DNA of 64,000 nucleotides, from assembly GCA_964486335.1 (NCBI GenBank), contig CAZAMB010000013.1:1-64000 (forward strand), in the 5' to 3' direction. This document shows positions 1 to 8,562 of the stretch, piece by piece (within the stretch, counting starts at the first letter, position 1; every line of letters begins with the position of its first letter). Origin of the DNA: CAZAMB01 sp964486335 (lineage in GTDB: Bacteria > Planctomycetota > Phycisphaerae > UBA1845). Below the pieces are notes generated by a model. The model was not told the origin of the DNA. It did no database searches and saw only the letters and a program-made list of their open reading frames with translations. Position numbers and translations under genes: made by a program.

Positions 1-185
1 TCGCGAACATCCTAACGACCAGGCCGAGGTTGGCTCACTTCATAGCTTCTATCCCCATTGATTCTCCATTGCCAACGGAGAAAGCCACGGCGGGTTGACA
101 CATGGAACCCATAAAGCCCGCCATTGATGGTTGTGAAACGCTCCGGTGGTTCGCCGATGCGACGCCATCGGTTACATTGCGGGCC

Positions 186-1394
186 ATGATTGACGTCGAT
201 GAAGCGCAGCGAATCGTCCTGGCCCGAATCCGGCCGCTGGAGGCGGTTTCCGTGCCGCTGGCGGATGCACTCCACCGCACCCTCGCCGAACCCGTCCTTT
301 GCGATGTGGACTACCCGCCCTTCGATCGATCGTTGATGGATGGCTTCGCGGTTCGGTCGGCGGATGTCGCGGCCGTGCCGGTCACGTTGCGGATCGCGGG
401 TCAAGCGGCCGCCGGGGCGGAGACGAAGCTCTCAGTCCAGCCCGGCGGGGCCGTGCAGATCAACACCGGAGCGCCGATTCCGCCGGACGCCGACGCCGTG
501 GTGCGGGTGGAATCGACCGAAACGAACGCCGCAGGCGATGCGGTCATCATTCGCGAGTCCGTGCCGCCGGGCCGATTCATCACGCCGCGAGCGACCTATG
601 TCCGCGCGGGAAGCGTCGTTTTGGAAGCGGGTAGCGTGCTGACCCCTGCGAACATCGGCGTGGCTGCCACAGCGGGGGCCGCTCGCGTGCGTGTGTTTCG
701 GCAACCGAAGGTCGCGGTGCTTGTCACTGGCGACGAATTGATCGACATCGCCGAGAAGCCGAGCGGTCCGCGCATTCGCAATTCCAACCAATATGTGCTT
801 GAGGCACTGATCCGCGCGGCTTGCTGCGAACCAGTCGTGCTTGTGCCCGCGCGCGACGATCGCGAAGCGCTTCGATTGCAGGTCGAGGCTGGTTTGGAGA
901 GCGATGCGTTGTGCATCACCGGCGGCATCTCCATGGGAGCGTTCGACTTTGTTCCGGAGATCCTCAAGGAGCTCGGGGCAGAGTTTTGCATCCGCAAACT
1001 GGCGATCAAACCCGGACGGCCCACCATTTTCGCGATGGCGAAAAACGGTCGCCCGATTTTTGCACTGCCGGGAAATCCGGTCAGCGCGCTCGTTGGGTTT
1101 CACCTTTTGGTTGCGCCGGGGCTGTCGGCGTTGCAGGGCCGGTCGACGGTTCGACCGCTGGTTCGGGCGACGCTTCGGGGATCGCTGGAGGCCACGCGGG
1201 ATCGGCGCAGTTACCGTCCGGCGCGGATGGAAGTGAACGCCAATGGCGAATGGGAGGCGCGCGTGTTATCTTGGCAGGGTTCGGGGGATTCGATCGGCCT
1301 GGCGGGCGCGAATGCGATGATCGTACAGCCGCCGCGCGGACCGGCGGTGCAAGATGGCGACGAAATCAGGGTGCTGCCTTTGACCTGCGAATAA
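186..1394 (+). CDS. moeA: Molybdopterin molybdenumtransferase MoeA
   Basis: MoeA inserts molybdate into adenylylated molybdopterin, the last step of molybdenum cofactor synthesis, in the cytoplasm. The 402-residue protein matches the usual MoeA length. Family motifs are in order: PPFDRSLMDGFAVR near the N-terminus, GGISMGAFDFV in the MPT-binding central domain, and LPGNPVSALVGF after KPGRPT. An in-frame ATG at 102 would add 28 residues; the start at 186 fits the family alignment better (MIDVDEAQRIVLARI). It is the first gene of a + strand run, four bases before lnt. No other molybdenum cofactor gene is visible in the window. Confidence 0.93.
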   Translation: MIDVDEAQRIVLARIRPLEAVSVPLADALHRTLAEPVLCDVDYPPFDRSLMDGFAVRSADVAAVPVTLRIAGQAAAGAETKLSVQPGGAVQINTGAPIPPDADAVVRVESTETNAAGDAVIIRESVPPGRFITPRATYVRAGSVVLEAGSVLTPANIGVAATAGAARVRVFRQPKVAVLVTGDELIDIAEKPSGPRIRNSNQYVLEALIRAACCEPVVLVPARDDREALRLQVEAGLESDALCITGGISMGAFDFVPEILKELGAEFCIRKLAIKPGRPTIFAMAKNGRPIFALPGNPVSALVGFHLLVAPGLSALQGRSTVRPLVRATLRGSLEATRDRRSYRPARMEVNANGEWEARVLSWQGSGDSIGLAGANAMIVQPPRGPAVQDGDEIRVLPLTCE

Positions 1395-1398
1395 GACG

Positions 1399-3153
1399 TT
1401 GAACCGCGTTCATCAATCCATATCGACTTCGGACGACGTGCCCAAGCCGGCGGCGACGCCTCCGCTGATCGCTTCGTTCAATGGCCACCGGTCGGCGGTC
1501 GTGTTGGCGTTGTCGGCCCTGATCTTCAAGAGTCTGATCTTCGCGCCCATCGGTTTCTGGCCCGCGGCGCTGGTCTGCCTGTCGCCGTGGCTGATCCTGG
1601 TGGGCGCATCGACGTCCGCCCCGCGCGTATACGTTTACAGTTTTCTGTGGGCGCTGGCGTTTTTCTTGATCAACATGCACTGGTTGTACGCCGCGACCGG
1701 ACCCGGTTATGTAGCGCTGTCCGCCTATCTGGCGGTCTATTTTCCGCTGATGGCGTGCCCGCTTCGGCATGTGATCCGCCGGCGGCGTATTCCATTGGCC
1801 GCCGCGTTTCCGTGTATCTGGGTGGGGGGTGAACTGCTTCGCGGTATCGTGATTTCCGGGTTCCCGTGGTTCTTCCTTTCGCACAGTTTCTACAAAGTGC
1901 TCACTGTCATTCAGGTCAGCGATCTGGTTGGAGCGTACGGCGTGAGTTTCCTTGCCGCCGCGGTGAATGGCGCGATCGCTGATTGGGTGCTGGCGCGACG
2001 ATTTCCGCCGTCCGGCACCGAGAATGGCGCTTCTCTGAGCGCCGCCCTGCGACGTCGGGCCAGGCACGGCACGGTCTTTGCCACGATCGTCGTCGTTCTG
2101 ATCTGCGTCTACGGGCGTGTGCAGGTCGCGCGGAATACCTCTACGCCGGGTCCGAAGGTCGCGGTGATTCAGGGCGACTATGTGATGACCGTGGACGGCG
2201 AGGAGGCCGAGGACGAGGAAAAGGTGAAGACGTATTTCGCCATGATGAATGCCGCGGCCGCGCAAAAGCCGGATGTCTATCTTTTGCCTGAAACCCCCTG
2301 GATCATGTACCTGAACCCCGCGGCGCGAGACTTCAAGTATCCGCCGCTGTCGCGCTCGAGCTTTCGCGCATTGCAGCAACACGCGACGGAACACAACGCC
2401 TATGTTGTGACGGGCAGCGCATCGCTGGAATTGACGCCGCTTGATCTCCTCGCGAAGGAACGGCGCTTCAATTCGGCCACGATTTTCTCGCCGGATGCCG
2501 CGGAGCCGCGGCGTTATGACAAGGTTCATCTGGTGTATTTCGGCGAAGTGGTTCCGTTTCGATTCGGCCGCCTGCGCTTTCTTTATTTCTGGCTCAACAA
2601 GCTCATGCCCTTCAGCGGTGACGACGGAGATTTCGAGTATTCGCTGTTTCACGGAGACGGATTCCACTCCTTCGACATGCGGCCTGCATCGTCGCCGGAC
2701 CGGACCTATCGATTCGGCGTTCCGATCTGCTACGAAGACGTGATGCCCTACGTCGCGCGGGAGTTTGCCTACGGCGGCGATACGAAGAAAGTCGATTTTC
2801 TGCTGAATATCAGCAACGACGGATGGTTCGGCCGCGGCAGACAGCAGCCGCAACACCTGGCGATTTGCGTTTTTCGAGCTGTCGAAAACCGGGTGGGCAT
2901 CGCTCGGGCAGTGAACACCGGAATCAGCGCGTTTGTCGAGCCATCGGGGCTGATTCATGATCGCGTCGTCGGCAAGCCTGACGACCCCTGGCCGCGCAAT
3001 GCGGGATTCGCCGTCGCAAACGTATCCGTGGATTCCCGATATTCGCTTTATACAAAGTACGGAGACTGGTTCGGCTGGGGATGCGCCCTGGTCTGGTTGC
3101 TCTTGTTCTGTGACTATTGGATCATGCGGGCGCGAATGCTGATTGAGGAGTAG
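1399..3153 (+). CDS. lnt: Apolipoprotein N-acyltransferase
   Basis: Lnt transfers an acyl chain from phospholipid to the N-terminal cysteine of diacylated lipoproteins at the periplasmic face of the inner membrane. The first ~230 residues are strongly hydrophobic with several membrane segments, followed by a nitrilase-like domain. The catalytic triad can be placed: E298 (LPETPW), K375 (YDKVHLVYFGEVVPF) and C444 (VPICYEDV). A C-terminal membrane helix (GWGCALVWLLLFCDYWIM) is also expected. The start used is TTG, four bases after moeA; no ATG nearby fits better. Its presence implies triacylated lipoproteins and a diderm envelope, consistent with lptF/lptG downstream. Confidence 0.93.
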   Translation: MNRVHQSISTSDDVPKPAATPPLIASFNGHRSAVVLALSALIFKSLIFAPIGFWPAALVCLSPWLILVGASTSAPRVYVYSFLWALAFFLINMHWLYAATGPGYVALSAYLAVYFPLMACPLRHVIRRRRIPLAAAFPCIWVGGELLRGIVISGFPWFFLSHSFYKVLTVIQVSDLVGAYGVSFLAAAVNGAIADWVLARRFPPSGTENGASLSAALRRRARHGTVFATIVVVLICVYGRVQVARNTSTPGPKVAVIQGDYVMTVDGEEAEDEEKVKTYFAMMNAAAAQKPDVYLLPETPWIMYLNPAARDFKYPPLSRSSFRALQQHATEHNAYVVTGSASLELTPLDLLAKERRFNSATIFSPDAAEPRRYDKVHLVYFGEVVPFRFGRLRFLYFWLNKLMPFSGDDGDFEYSLFHGDGFHSFDMRPASSPDRTYRFGVPICYEDVMPYVAREFAYGGDTKKVDFLLNISNDGWFGRGRQQPQHLAICVFRAVENRVGIARAVNTGISAFVEPSGLIHDRVVGKPDDPWPRNAGFAVANVSVDSRYSLYTKYGDWFGWGCALVWLLLFCDYWIMRARMLIEE

Positions 3154-3205
3154 TTATCCTGTTCCAATGCCGGACGAGTGAACCCCGCTGAAGGCCAAAC
3201 CAATC

Positions 3206-4297
3206 ATGGGTATGTGTATGTCTCGCCGAACAGAAACGAGATTGTGGCGGGTGCTCACCGGCACTGCGATGGTGATCGTAATCGTCGCTGGTATTGGCTG
3301 CGCGACCCCACGAACCGCAACGACAGCCGGCGACCGCTTTGCCCAGCATCGACAAGCGATGGAGCAACTCAAATCGGCCTTGTCTTTCCGTCCCAATCCC
3401 GTTGTACGAGCGCAAGCGGTGGAAGCGCTGGAGTCGCTCGCCGATGACGAGATTCGCCCCTGGATTCGTTCGGCCCTGCTCGATGAGCATCCGGGCGTTC
3501 GCTTTGCCGCGTGTATGGCCATCGGTCGACTTCAAGACACCGCGGCCGAATCCGCGGTGCGCGCGCGACTCTCCGATTCCGATGCGAGCGTCCGGGTCGC
3601 CGCACTCTTCGCGATGCACCGCCTGGGAGCCACCGAGCTTTCCGGAAGGCTCAGCGGCTATCTTCTCCATTCGCCGGACGCGGCGGTTCGACGCAACGCG
3701 GCCATTGCCATCGCAATGCTGGGGGAACCGAGCGGAATCAAGGTTCTTGCATCGGCCATGAAGGACGCCGATGCGGGTGTGCGGCAACATGCGCTCGAAG
3801 CGATGGCGCGACTTGGCAGCCGGGAGGCCAAGCGAGAATTGACGTTCATGGCCAATTCCGGCGTCGGCGCCGAGGAGGTCTTCGCGCTAAACGCCCTTGC
3901 GGCAACGTGCGACCCGGCACACGAAGACACGTTTCGCTATAAACTGGCGACGGCGGCGCACCTTGAAACGCGGCTGGCGGCGGCGCGGGGATTGGGAAAA
4001 CTCGGCATTGCCGATGGGCTGGCGGCGGCATTGGAGGGTTTGGCGACGCGGCGACCGCCGCGACGCGATCCCGACGACCCCGGCGCCGAACAATTGCTTC
4101 GCATTCACCAGCTGGCCGCGTCGGCCGCAGGCGCGATCGGACGGATCGAGGCCATCGCCGCGCTTCAGGCTCTCTTCGACCGAGATGACGATCCTCGGGT
4201 GCGCGTCTCGATTTCGCAAGCGGTGATCGAGATCGTGCGGGCGGAAAGATCGCGTGAACTTCCGTTCGCGAGCACTGTGCTCCGGGAACGCCGTTAG
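3206..4297 (+). CDS. HEAT-repeat protein, possible lipoprotein
   Basis: This 363-residue protein begins with a hydrophobic segment (VIVIVAGIGC) ending in Cys32. That could be a lipobox, although Gly at -3 is atypical; otherwise it is a membrane anchor. The rest consists of tandem ~30-residue alpha-helical repeats of the HEAT/PBS-lyase kind, for example VRFAACMAIGRL, VRVAALFAMHRLG, VRRNAAIAIAMLG and VRQHALEAMARLG. Such repeats bind proteins; no catalytic site is visible. Closely spaced ATGs occur at 3206, 3212 and 3218 and the true start is uncertain. It sits 52 bases after lnt and 8 before mreD, so a scaffold role for the wall-elongation machinery is an inference from position only. Confidence 0.75.
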   Translation: MGMCMSRRTETRLWRVLTGTAMVIVIVAGIGCATPRTATTAGDRFAQHRQAMEQLKSALSFRPNPVVRAQAVEALESLADDEIRPWIRSALLDEHPGVRFAACMAIGRLQDTAAESAVRARLSDSDASVRVAALFAMHRLGATELSGRLSGYLLHSPDAAVRRNAAIAIAMLGEPSGIKVLASAMKDADAGVRQHALEAMARLGSREAKRELTFMANSGVGAEEVFALNALAATCDPAHEDTFRYKLATAAHLETRLAAARGLGKLGIADGLAAALEGLATRRPPRRDPDDPGAEQLLRIHQLAASAAGAIGRIEAIAALQALFDRDDDPRVRVSISQAVIEIVRAERSRELPFASTVLRERR

Positions 4298-4305
4298 GGG
4301 GCATC

Positions 4306-4848
4306 ATGCGCTGGATTTCGTTTGCCGTCGTCGCCGCCCTGCTGCTGACGATGCAGACCGCGGTAGCTCCGTTCCTGGCGATTCGCGGCGTCAGGCCGGA
4401 CTGGCTCCTCGTGGGTGTCGTCTACTTCGCGTTATACGCTCGCGCCGCGGACGCGGTCATCGCGGCTTGGGCGCTGGGATTCTGTGCCGATCTGATGACA
4501 CTGGAACGACTCGGTCTGATTTCCCTTTCGTACGCACTGGCCGCAATGGCGGTGATTTACGTCCGGGAGTACTTGTTTCGCCATCGTCCGTTGACTCAGT
4601 TCTCCGTGACGCTGATCGTTTGTCTTGCCGTGCAGTCAGCGTGGTTGATTTATCGTCGATTCGCGTACGGACCGACGAAACCCTTGTGGAGCGACTGGAT
4701 GAGCGGCGCGCTGTTCGTGTCGGTTTACACGGCGTTGTGGGCCCCGCTGCTTTATCGATTGCTTTCCCGGTTTTCCCGATTGCTTGGAATCTCGCTGCCG
4801 CGATACTCGCACGCGGGCCTTACTTCGCGGGAGTCGCACGATGTTTGA
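4306..4848 (+). CDS. mreD: Rod shape-determining protein MreD
   Basis: MreD is a polytopic inner-membrane subunit of the elongasome that supports lateral peptidoglycan synthesis. The 180-residue protein is almost entirely hydrophobic with five or six membrane segments. It has the typical RPDWLLVGVVYFAL and LGFCADLMTLERLGLISLS motifs (in MreD, the membrane Asp and the LG...S stretch are conserved). It starts 8 bases after the HEAT protein and overlaps the start of mrdA by 8 bases. The usual upstream partners mreB and mreC are not here. The call rests on hydropathy pattern plus the mrdA/rodA neighbours. Confidence 0.85.
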   Translation: MRWISFAVVAALLLTMQTAVAPFLAIRGVRPDWLLVGVVYFALYARAADAVIAAWALGFCADLMTLERLGLISLSYALAAMAVIYVREYLFRHRPLTQFSVTLIVCLAVQSAWLIYRRFAYGPTKPLWSDWMSGALFVSVYTALWAPLLYRLLSRFSRLLGISLPRYSHAGLTSRESHDV

Positions 4849-7039
4849 GCGGCGGCTTCGCGCGTTTCTGTTTGTCCTTGCGTGCGCGCCCGTGTTCATC
4901 CTTCTGCGACTCGTGCAACTCCAGATTGTCCACGGCGATGAATACCGGCGATTGGCCGAAGACGCGCTGATGCTCCCTCCTCGTCCCTTGCCGTTTGTAC
5001 GCGGGGCGATTCGCGATGCGCGCGGCGAACTTCTGGTCGGCGACGCGCCGGCCTGGAATCTGACCGTGGATTTTCGGGCCATCGCCGCGGAGTTCGATGA
5101 AACCGGCGCCGCGCGCGTCCGCGAGGCCAAGCGATGGGCCCGCGCGCGCCGCGTAATGGGCCTTCCGCCCGTCGAATCAGTCGAGTCGGATTTTTCCAAT
5201 GCACTCAATGTCATGTGGAGCGAACTGGAGCGGTTCGCCTCGTCGACAGGGCTTGCGAATACCTCGACCCCGCGCGACCGCGCAAAGGACATCTACGCCA
5301 ATGTGCTGCGCATTCGTGCCGCCGTGGCCGAGCGCCGTGGTTTCGACGCCCCAATCGCCGAGGAAACCGAAGCTCACGCGGTGGTGACTGAACTAGACGC
5401 CGATCAGCAGATTCAGGCCCGTGAACGATTCGCCGCGTTTTCGTGGATTCACGTCGATGCCGCCTCCGAGCGCCGCTTCGCACCCAACGGCACACCCTTC
5501 GCCCACTTGCTGGGTCGGGTCGGTGCGGTTGACGCGGAGTCCATTGCCCGGGACGCGAACGCCGACGATCCGCTCGCCGCGTATCGTCCCAATGAAACGA
5601 AGGGGATTTCCGGCGTGGAGTGGGCCGCGGAATCGACCTTGCGCGGTCGACGCGGGCGGATTCTGCTCGATCGCGACGGCAACGTCGTCGATGACCTTCC
5701 CGCGCAGGACGGTTCCGACGTCACCCTCACGCTTGTCGCTCCGCTGCAACGACAACTTTACGAATTGTTGGGCCGCACGGTCGATCAGCATCCCGATGCC
5801 GGGGGCGGCGCCATCGTCGTTCTTGACGTGGCGACGCGCGATGTGCTGGCCCTCATTTCGTATCCTTCGTACGATCCGAATCATTTTTCCGAGCAATTCG
5901 CCCAACTGCGAGACGACACCGATCGGCTTCCGCTGCTGTTTCGCGCCGTCGCCACGCGGTATCCGCCCGGTTCCACGGTCAAGCCACTCGTGGCTCTTGG
6001 TGGAATGGCGGACGGCGTCATCAGGCCGGAGTCGCGGGAAGAATGCACGGGCTATCTTCTTCCCGATCATCCCGATCGTTGGCGTTGCTGGGAAGTTCAC
6101 GGAACGCAAACCCGAATGGCCCATGGATTGATCGACGTGGAGGAGGCACTCACCGGAAGCTGCAACGTGTTCATGTATAAGCTCGGCGAATCGCTCGGCG
6201 TCGATCGAATCTGCCGAACGTTTGATATGGTGGGCGTCGGACGGTCATCCGGCATCGGACTTCGCGAGGACGAACCGGGAATCAATCCGACGGCCAGCTG
6301 GCTTTCGCAATTCCGCCAGCGAGCGCCTACGCCGGGTTCGGCTCGACTCTTTGCCATCGGGCAGGGTGAACTGTCCATGACGCCGATTCAAGTGGCCAAT
6401 CTCGTCGCCAGTTATGCGAACGGCAAATACCGTCCTGCCACGTTGATTCGCGGCGGACCACCCACGCCGGAGTGGACCCTTCCCGGCGATGCGGGAGCCT
6501 GGGGCGCGATCCGCCGAGGCATCTACGGCGTGGTCAACCATCCCGAGGGCACGGCCTACAAGTATGCCCACTTCGTCAATGATCGATTCGCCCTGTGCGG
6601 AAAGACAGGAAGCGCAACCGCCCATCCCTGGCCCACCGCCTATCGCATTCCCTACACCGACGAATACCGCGCTCATCGAGAAACTTTGGTGCGCGAGGGC
6701 GGAAAAGGGCCTGCCTTGGATCGCTTTCAGCGAGATAACCCGCTGGCGGTTGTTGACCCCGGTGACGTGGAAGTCGCCGAACGCTGGCCGCGCAGCTCGC
6801 CTGAGGATGGCGGCAACCACGCCCATGCCTGGTTCGCGGGATTCCTTCAGCCGCTCGACGCTGCCGGTCGCCCGGAATGGTCCAGAACCGCGCCCGTGGC
6901 GTTTTCCGCGCTGGTGGAGTTCGGCGGAAGCGGCGGACGAACAAGCGGCCCGCTGGCCAAAGAGATTGCTTCAATCCTTTTGGAAGTCCTCGGTCCCGAC
7001 CTGAACGCACATCGAGAATCGGAGCGTCGATCGCCATGA
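4841..7039 (+). CDS. mrdA: Penicillin-binding protein 2 (peptidoglycan transpeptidase)
   Basis: PBP2 cross-links peptidoglycan during elongation and works with the glycosyltransferase RodA. The 732-residue chain starts at ATG 4841 (MFERRLRAFLF) inside the 3' end of mreD. It has one N-terminal membrane anchor, a dimerisation/pedestal domain of about 300 residues and a C-terminal transpeptidase domain. All three penicillin-binding motifs are visible: S378-T-V-K in YPPGSTVKPL, SCN in GSCNVFMYKLG, and K588-T-G-S in LCGKTGSATA. The pedestal holds an extra Arg/Ala-rich helical stretch (residues ~90-185) longer than in enterobacterial PBP2. The stop overlaps the rodA start (ATGA). Confidence 0.95.
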   Translation: MFERRLRAFLFVLACAPVFILLRLVQLQIVHGDEYRRLAEDALMLPPRPLPFVRGAIRDARGELLVGDAPAWNLTVDFRAIAAEFDETGAARVREAKRWARARRVMGLPPVESVESDFSNALNVMWSELERFASSTGLANTSTPRDRAKDIYANVLRIRAAVAERRGFDAPIAEETEAHAVVTELDADQQIQARERFAAFSWIHVDAASERRFAPNGTPFAHLLGRVGAVDAESIARDANADDPLAAYRPNETKGISGVEWAAESTLRGRRGRILLDRDGNVVDDLPAQDGSDVTLTLVAPLQRQLYELLGRTVDQHPDAGGGAIVVLDVATRDVLALISYPSYDPNHFSEQFAQLRDDTDRLPLLFRAVATRYPPGSTVKPLVALGGMADGVIRPESREECTGYLLPDHPDRWRCWEVHGTQTRMAHGLIDVEEALTGSCNVFMYKLGESLGVDRICRTFDMVGVGRSSGIGLREDEPGINPTASWLSQFRQRAPTPGSARLFAIGQGELSMTPIQVANLVASYANGKYRPATLIRGGPPTPEWTLPGDAGAWGAIRRGIYGVVNHPEGTAYKYAHFVNDRFALCGKTGSATAHPWPTAYRIPYTDEYRAHRETLVREGGKGPALDRFQRDNPLAVVDPGDVEVAERWPRSSPEDGGNHAHAWFAGFLQPLDAAGRPEWSRTAPVAFSALVEFGGSGGRTSGPLAKEIASILLEVLGPDLNAHRESERRSP

Positions 7040-8343
7040 GAAGCCCGACGCATGACTTGACCGGCCCGGGTTGGGCGATCGCGGCCGCGCTAAGCGTGCT
7101 CCTCGGAGTCGGACTTGCTTCCATTTTTGTCAGCGACACGCATTACGCGATCGGCGATGACGGACCCATGAATGCAGGGAAACAGGCGTTGCGTATCATG
7201 GCCGGTCTTGCGCTGGCATCCATTGTTCTTCGAGTCGGATACCAGGCCGTCGGGCGATATGCCTACGCCATTTTCATCGCTTCCGTTCTGTTGCTCATCC
7301 CACTCTTCGTAGCGCGCCTTCTTCATACGACCATGGGGGGACTGACCACGCCTCGCAACGGGGCGTACCGATGGATTCAGCTCCCCGGTTTTCCGCTTCA
7401 GCCATCGGAGTTCGTCAAGGTTTCCTTCGTCGTCGCCCTTGCGTGGTACCTGCGATTTCGCAAGAACTACACACGCTTCGGGGGATTGCTTGTTCCATTC
7501 CTTGTTGCGGCGGTTCCGATGGCATTGATTCTCCTCGAACCCGATCTCGGAACGGCCATGTTGCTGGTGCCCGTGCTCTTTGCCATGTTGTTCGTCGCCG
7601 GTGCGCGCATTCGACACATGTCGCTCATCGCCTTTCTCGGTGTCGCCGCGATACCTTTGGCGTGGGGCCATCTTGCCCCCTACCAGCGACTTCGCGTCAC
7701 GGCGGTGCTGCTTCAAAATCCGGAGATTCGCCAATCGGTGAAAGAAGAACCGGAGCAATGGGAGTTCATCGCGACGCGACGGCAGGCGATGGAATGGGCG
7801 GCCAGTTCGGGGTATCAACTGGTTCAGTCCAAGAACGCGATCGGAAGCGGCGGGCTGCTGGGGCAGGGCTGGGGACGTGGCGTCTACGTCGAAAGCAGTT
7901 TGCTTCCCGATCGCCACAACGATTTCATTTTTGCCATCATTGCCCACCAGTGGGGATTGGTTGGCGCTGTGCTGGTGATGAGCTGTTATGCCGTCATTGT
8001 GATATCAGGAATTCGAATCGCGTCCGTCACCAGCGAACCGTTTGCGAGACTGCTGGCCGTCGGCGTCGTCGCGCTTATCTCCAGCCAGGCGATCATCAGC
8101 ATGGCCATGACGATGGGTCTGTTGCCGATCACGGGGATGACCCTTCCGTTCGTGTCCTATGGCGGAAGCAGCCTGATCTTCAACTTCGCCGCGCTCGCGT
8201 TGCTTATCAGCGTGGCCCAGCATCGCCCCTACCTGCTGACCACGGAACCGTTCGTGTTCCGCCGTGAACAACACGAGCGTCTCACCGATGACCCGGCCGC
8301 CGACCGCCTCTCGAATGTCCATACACTGGTTTCTCATTCGTAA
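7036..8343 (+). CDS. rodA: SEDS peptidoglycan glycosyltransferase RodA
   Basis: RodA polymerises lipid II into glycan strands for the elongasome, in the inner membrane. The 435-residue protein starts at ATG 7036, overlapping mrdA by four bases, so the two are translationally coupled. It has about ten membrane segments and SEDS signatures: LPGFPLQPSEFVKVSF, LLEPDLGTAMLL (conserved Asp/Glu region), SKNAIGSGGLLGQGW, LPDRHNDFIFAIIAHQWG and ITGMTLPFVSYGGSSL. An upstream in-frame start at 6877 is rejected because it lies wholly inside mrdA. The large insertion between GTAMLL and IGSGG is typical of RodA. Confidence 0.95.
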   Translation: MRSPTHDLTGPGWAIAAALSVLLGVGLASIFVSDTHYAIGDDGPMNAGKQALRIMAGLALASIVLRVGYQAVGRYAYAIFIASVLLLIPLFVARLLHTTMGGLTTPRNGAYRWIQLPGFPLQPSEFVKVSFVVALAWYLRFRKNYTRFGGLLVPFLVAAVPMALILLEPDLGTAMLLVPVLFAMLFVAGARIRHMSLIAFLGVAAIPLAWGHLAPYQRLRVTAVLLQNPEIRQSVKEEPEQWEFIATRRQAMEWAASSGYQLVQSKNAIGSGGLLGQGWGRGVYVESSLLPDRHNDFIFAIIAHQWGLVGAVLVMSCYAVIVISGIRIASVTSEPFARLLAVGVVALISSQAIISMAMTMGLLPITGMTLPFVSYGGSSLIFNFAALALLISVAQHRPYLLTTEPFVFRREQHERLTDDPAADRLSNVHTLVSHS

Positions 8344-8360
8344 GAAATTTTTTCTTTTTT
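8330..8360 (+). terminator. Possible weak terminator after rodA
   Basis: A short A/T stem (TTTCT with AGAAA) spans the rodA stop codon and is followed by a 13-base T-rich tract on the + strand. The stem is only five base pairs and AT-rich, so termination would be inefficient. It is listed because it sits exactly at the end of the moeA-rodA run, before the 219-base gap to gltA. Confidence 0.3.
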
Positions 8361-8507
8361 CTGCGACGAAAAGGCGTTGGCACGAAGCGTGCTGGCGACA
8401 TTCCCGGTCCTTGGATCCAGGGTCGGTTGTATCCGATGCAATCCAAAGAAAACCGGCCGGGCTGCGAATCCATCGGATCCATCCCGCCGCGCCCGTCCAT
8501 CGTATGG

Positions 8508-8536
8508 TTGAGGAATTTGTGCAATGCTGCTAGAAA
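8508..8536 (+). promoter_or_regulatory. Putative promoter of gltA
   Basis: A TTGAGG hexamer, 17-base spacer and TAGAAA hexamer (four of six matches to consensus each) lie 27 bases before the preferred gltA start. A GGAG at 8549-8552 with 10-base spacing would be the ribosome binding site. Both elements are moderate matches only. Confidence 0.3.
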
Positions 8537-8562
8537 TGACCGAGACGCGGAGTGATCGCCCC

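Noticed and set aside
1..185. Promoter of moeA with TTGACA at 95-100
   Set aside because: The -35-like hexamer has no -10 at the right spacing, so it is not listed as a feature.
1366..2958. 530-codon open frame on the - strand opposite lnt
   Set aside because: It lies over the clearly coded Lnt with its catalytic residues; the antisense frame is Arg/His-rich with no family features.
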